A stretch of DNA of 19,742 nucleotides. Source: Clostridia bacterium. Its GTDB lineage: Bacteria > Bacillota > Clostridia > Christensenellales > Borkfalkiaceae. The translations under genes and the position numbers were made by a program. This document shows positions 19,306 to 19,742 of the stretch, piece by piece (position 1 is the stretch's first letter; each line of letters begins with the position of its first letter). The DNA is taken from assembly GCA_900768525.1 (NCBI GenBank), contig CAAGDF010000066.1, positions 1-19,742 of the forward strand. Reading direction: 5' to 3'. The notes under the pieces are model-generated. The model was not told the DNA's origin. It made no database searches and worked only from the letters and a program-made list of their open reading frames with translations.

Positions 19306-19742
19306 ATGAGGAGCATAATTTCGGCAATTTTAGTAATGATTTCCGTTGCAATAGTTTTTTCCGGATGTGGCAGAAAAGTCAGCAATTATTCGGTAGAAGA
19401 ACACATACAACGGATATCTGAAAGAGTCAGGAATACTACATGGTTGATTGATGATTTTGAGGATTTCGATGTTTATCCATTATATGATGATGTTTATCCA
19501 TTATATGATAAAGATGAAAAATTAAAATTCTTTTTGTTAGAATTTAACCCTCACGGATTTGGTTTTATTTTTGTGCAAGACGAGCCACCTGTACTTACGT
19601 CTTGCCTTTACGCACACAAAAGCATGTATATTGTTTCGGCAAACTATTATTATAAAGAACAAACATGGTTTCGTTACGTTGCGGATAAAAACGGTCCGCC
19701 TCTTTCGGATTTTGTTGAGATGGCGCCTAGTTCAAAAAAAGG
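19306..19742 (+). CDS. Lipoprotein of unknown function (3' end outside window)
   Basis: The frame is open from ATG 19306 to the window edge (about 145 codons). The start MRSIISAILVMISVAIVFSGC is a lipoprotein signal peptide with lipobox FSGC (lipid Cys at 21), so the product is exported and membrane-anchored. The mature part begins GRKVSNYSVEEHIQRISERVRNTTWLIDDF. It contains a perfect in-frame tandem duplication of 21 bases (19468-19488 and 19489-19509), giving DVYPLYD twice. The rest (FFLLEFNPHGFGFIFVQDEPPVLTSCLYAHKSMYIVSANYYYKEQTWFRYV) is not a family I recognise. Its AT-rich composition resembles the accessory region at 9-14 kb rather than the hydrogenase genes beside it. Confidence 0.75.
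   Translation, partial: MRSIISAILVMISVAIVFSGCGRKVSNYSVEEHIQRISERVRNTTWLIDDFEDFDVYPLYDDVYPLYDKDEKLKFFLLEFNPHGFGFIFVQDEPPVLTSCLYAHKSMYIVSANYYYKEQTWFRYVADKNGPPLSDFVEMAPSSKK
19468..19509 (+). repeat. Perfect 21-bp in-frame tandem duplication
   Basis: Two identical 21-base units lie head to tail within the lipoprotein gene and encode DVYPLYD twice. The absence of any difference suggests a recent event, and copy number could vary between strains. Confidence 0.9.

Overview
The window looks like chromosomal DNA from an anaerobic low-to-mid GC bacterium of the Clostridia (Bacillota), probably a gut lineage. The evidence is a trimeric NAD-linked [FeFe] hydrogenase operon (group A3 type), AGGAGG-type ribosome binding sites, lipoproteins with Gram-positive-like lipoboxes, and 'GTCATCCTGA...CGAAGGATCT' and 'CTGTCA...TGACTGAAGAGG' intergenic repeats of the kind scattered through clostridial genomes. 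No 16S rRNA or tRNA gene was recognised, so a finer placement is not possible.

Layout. (1) 1-1185: the 3' part of pyrG (CTP synthase), followed by two hairpin terminators. (2) 1543-5001, + strand: a three-gene unit with a PlsC-type acyltransferase, a GT8 glycosyltransferase, and a single polypeptide fusing GT8 to PlsC. This suggests an envelope glycolipid pathway. A strong terminator follows. (3) 5068-5734 and 7315-7760: arrays of composite palindromic repeats, including three complete copies and one partial copy of a ~73-bp element with inverted ends. (4) 8299-5735, - strand: an ECF sigma factor with a near-consensus promoter, a secreted C39-like cysteine-peptidase-fold protein and a membrane-anchored putative anti-sigma factor. 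The repeats sit inside this unit. (5) 8300-14969, visibly AT-richer accessory region, + strand: a structured intergenic stretch, a trypsin-like lipoprotein protease, a lipoprotein with a toxin-like His-rich C-terminus, two paralogous small cytosolic proteins (candidate immunity proteins) separated by a fossil of the toxin-like gene's last codons, and a secreted MACPF/perforin-family protein with a Cys-containing C-terminal membrane tail. After this comes about 0.8 kb of hairpin-rich repeats. (6) 14970-19098, + strand: hydrogenase operon in the order NuoE-like, NuoF-like, HydA, ended by a 13-bp-stem terminator. (7) 19306-end: the start of a small lipoprotein gene of unknown function.

How the genes work together. 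The hydrogenase genes would reoxidise or produce NADH and ferredoxin with H2, possibly by electron bifurcation. The middle region is an accessory, surface-directed gene set: pore-forming fold, toxin-like lipoprotein and protease. It shows repeated 3'-end duplication. The most unusual items are the toxin-like/immunity-like tandem module with its fossil tip, the MACPF protein, the GT8-PlsC fusion, and a family of intergenic hairpins whose arms change in a compensatory way.
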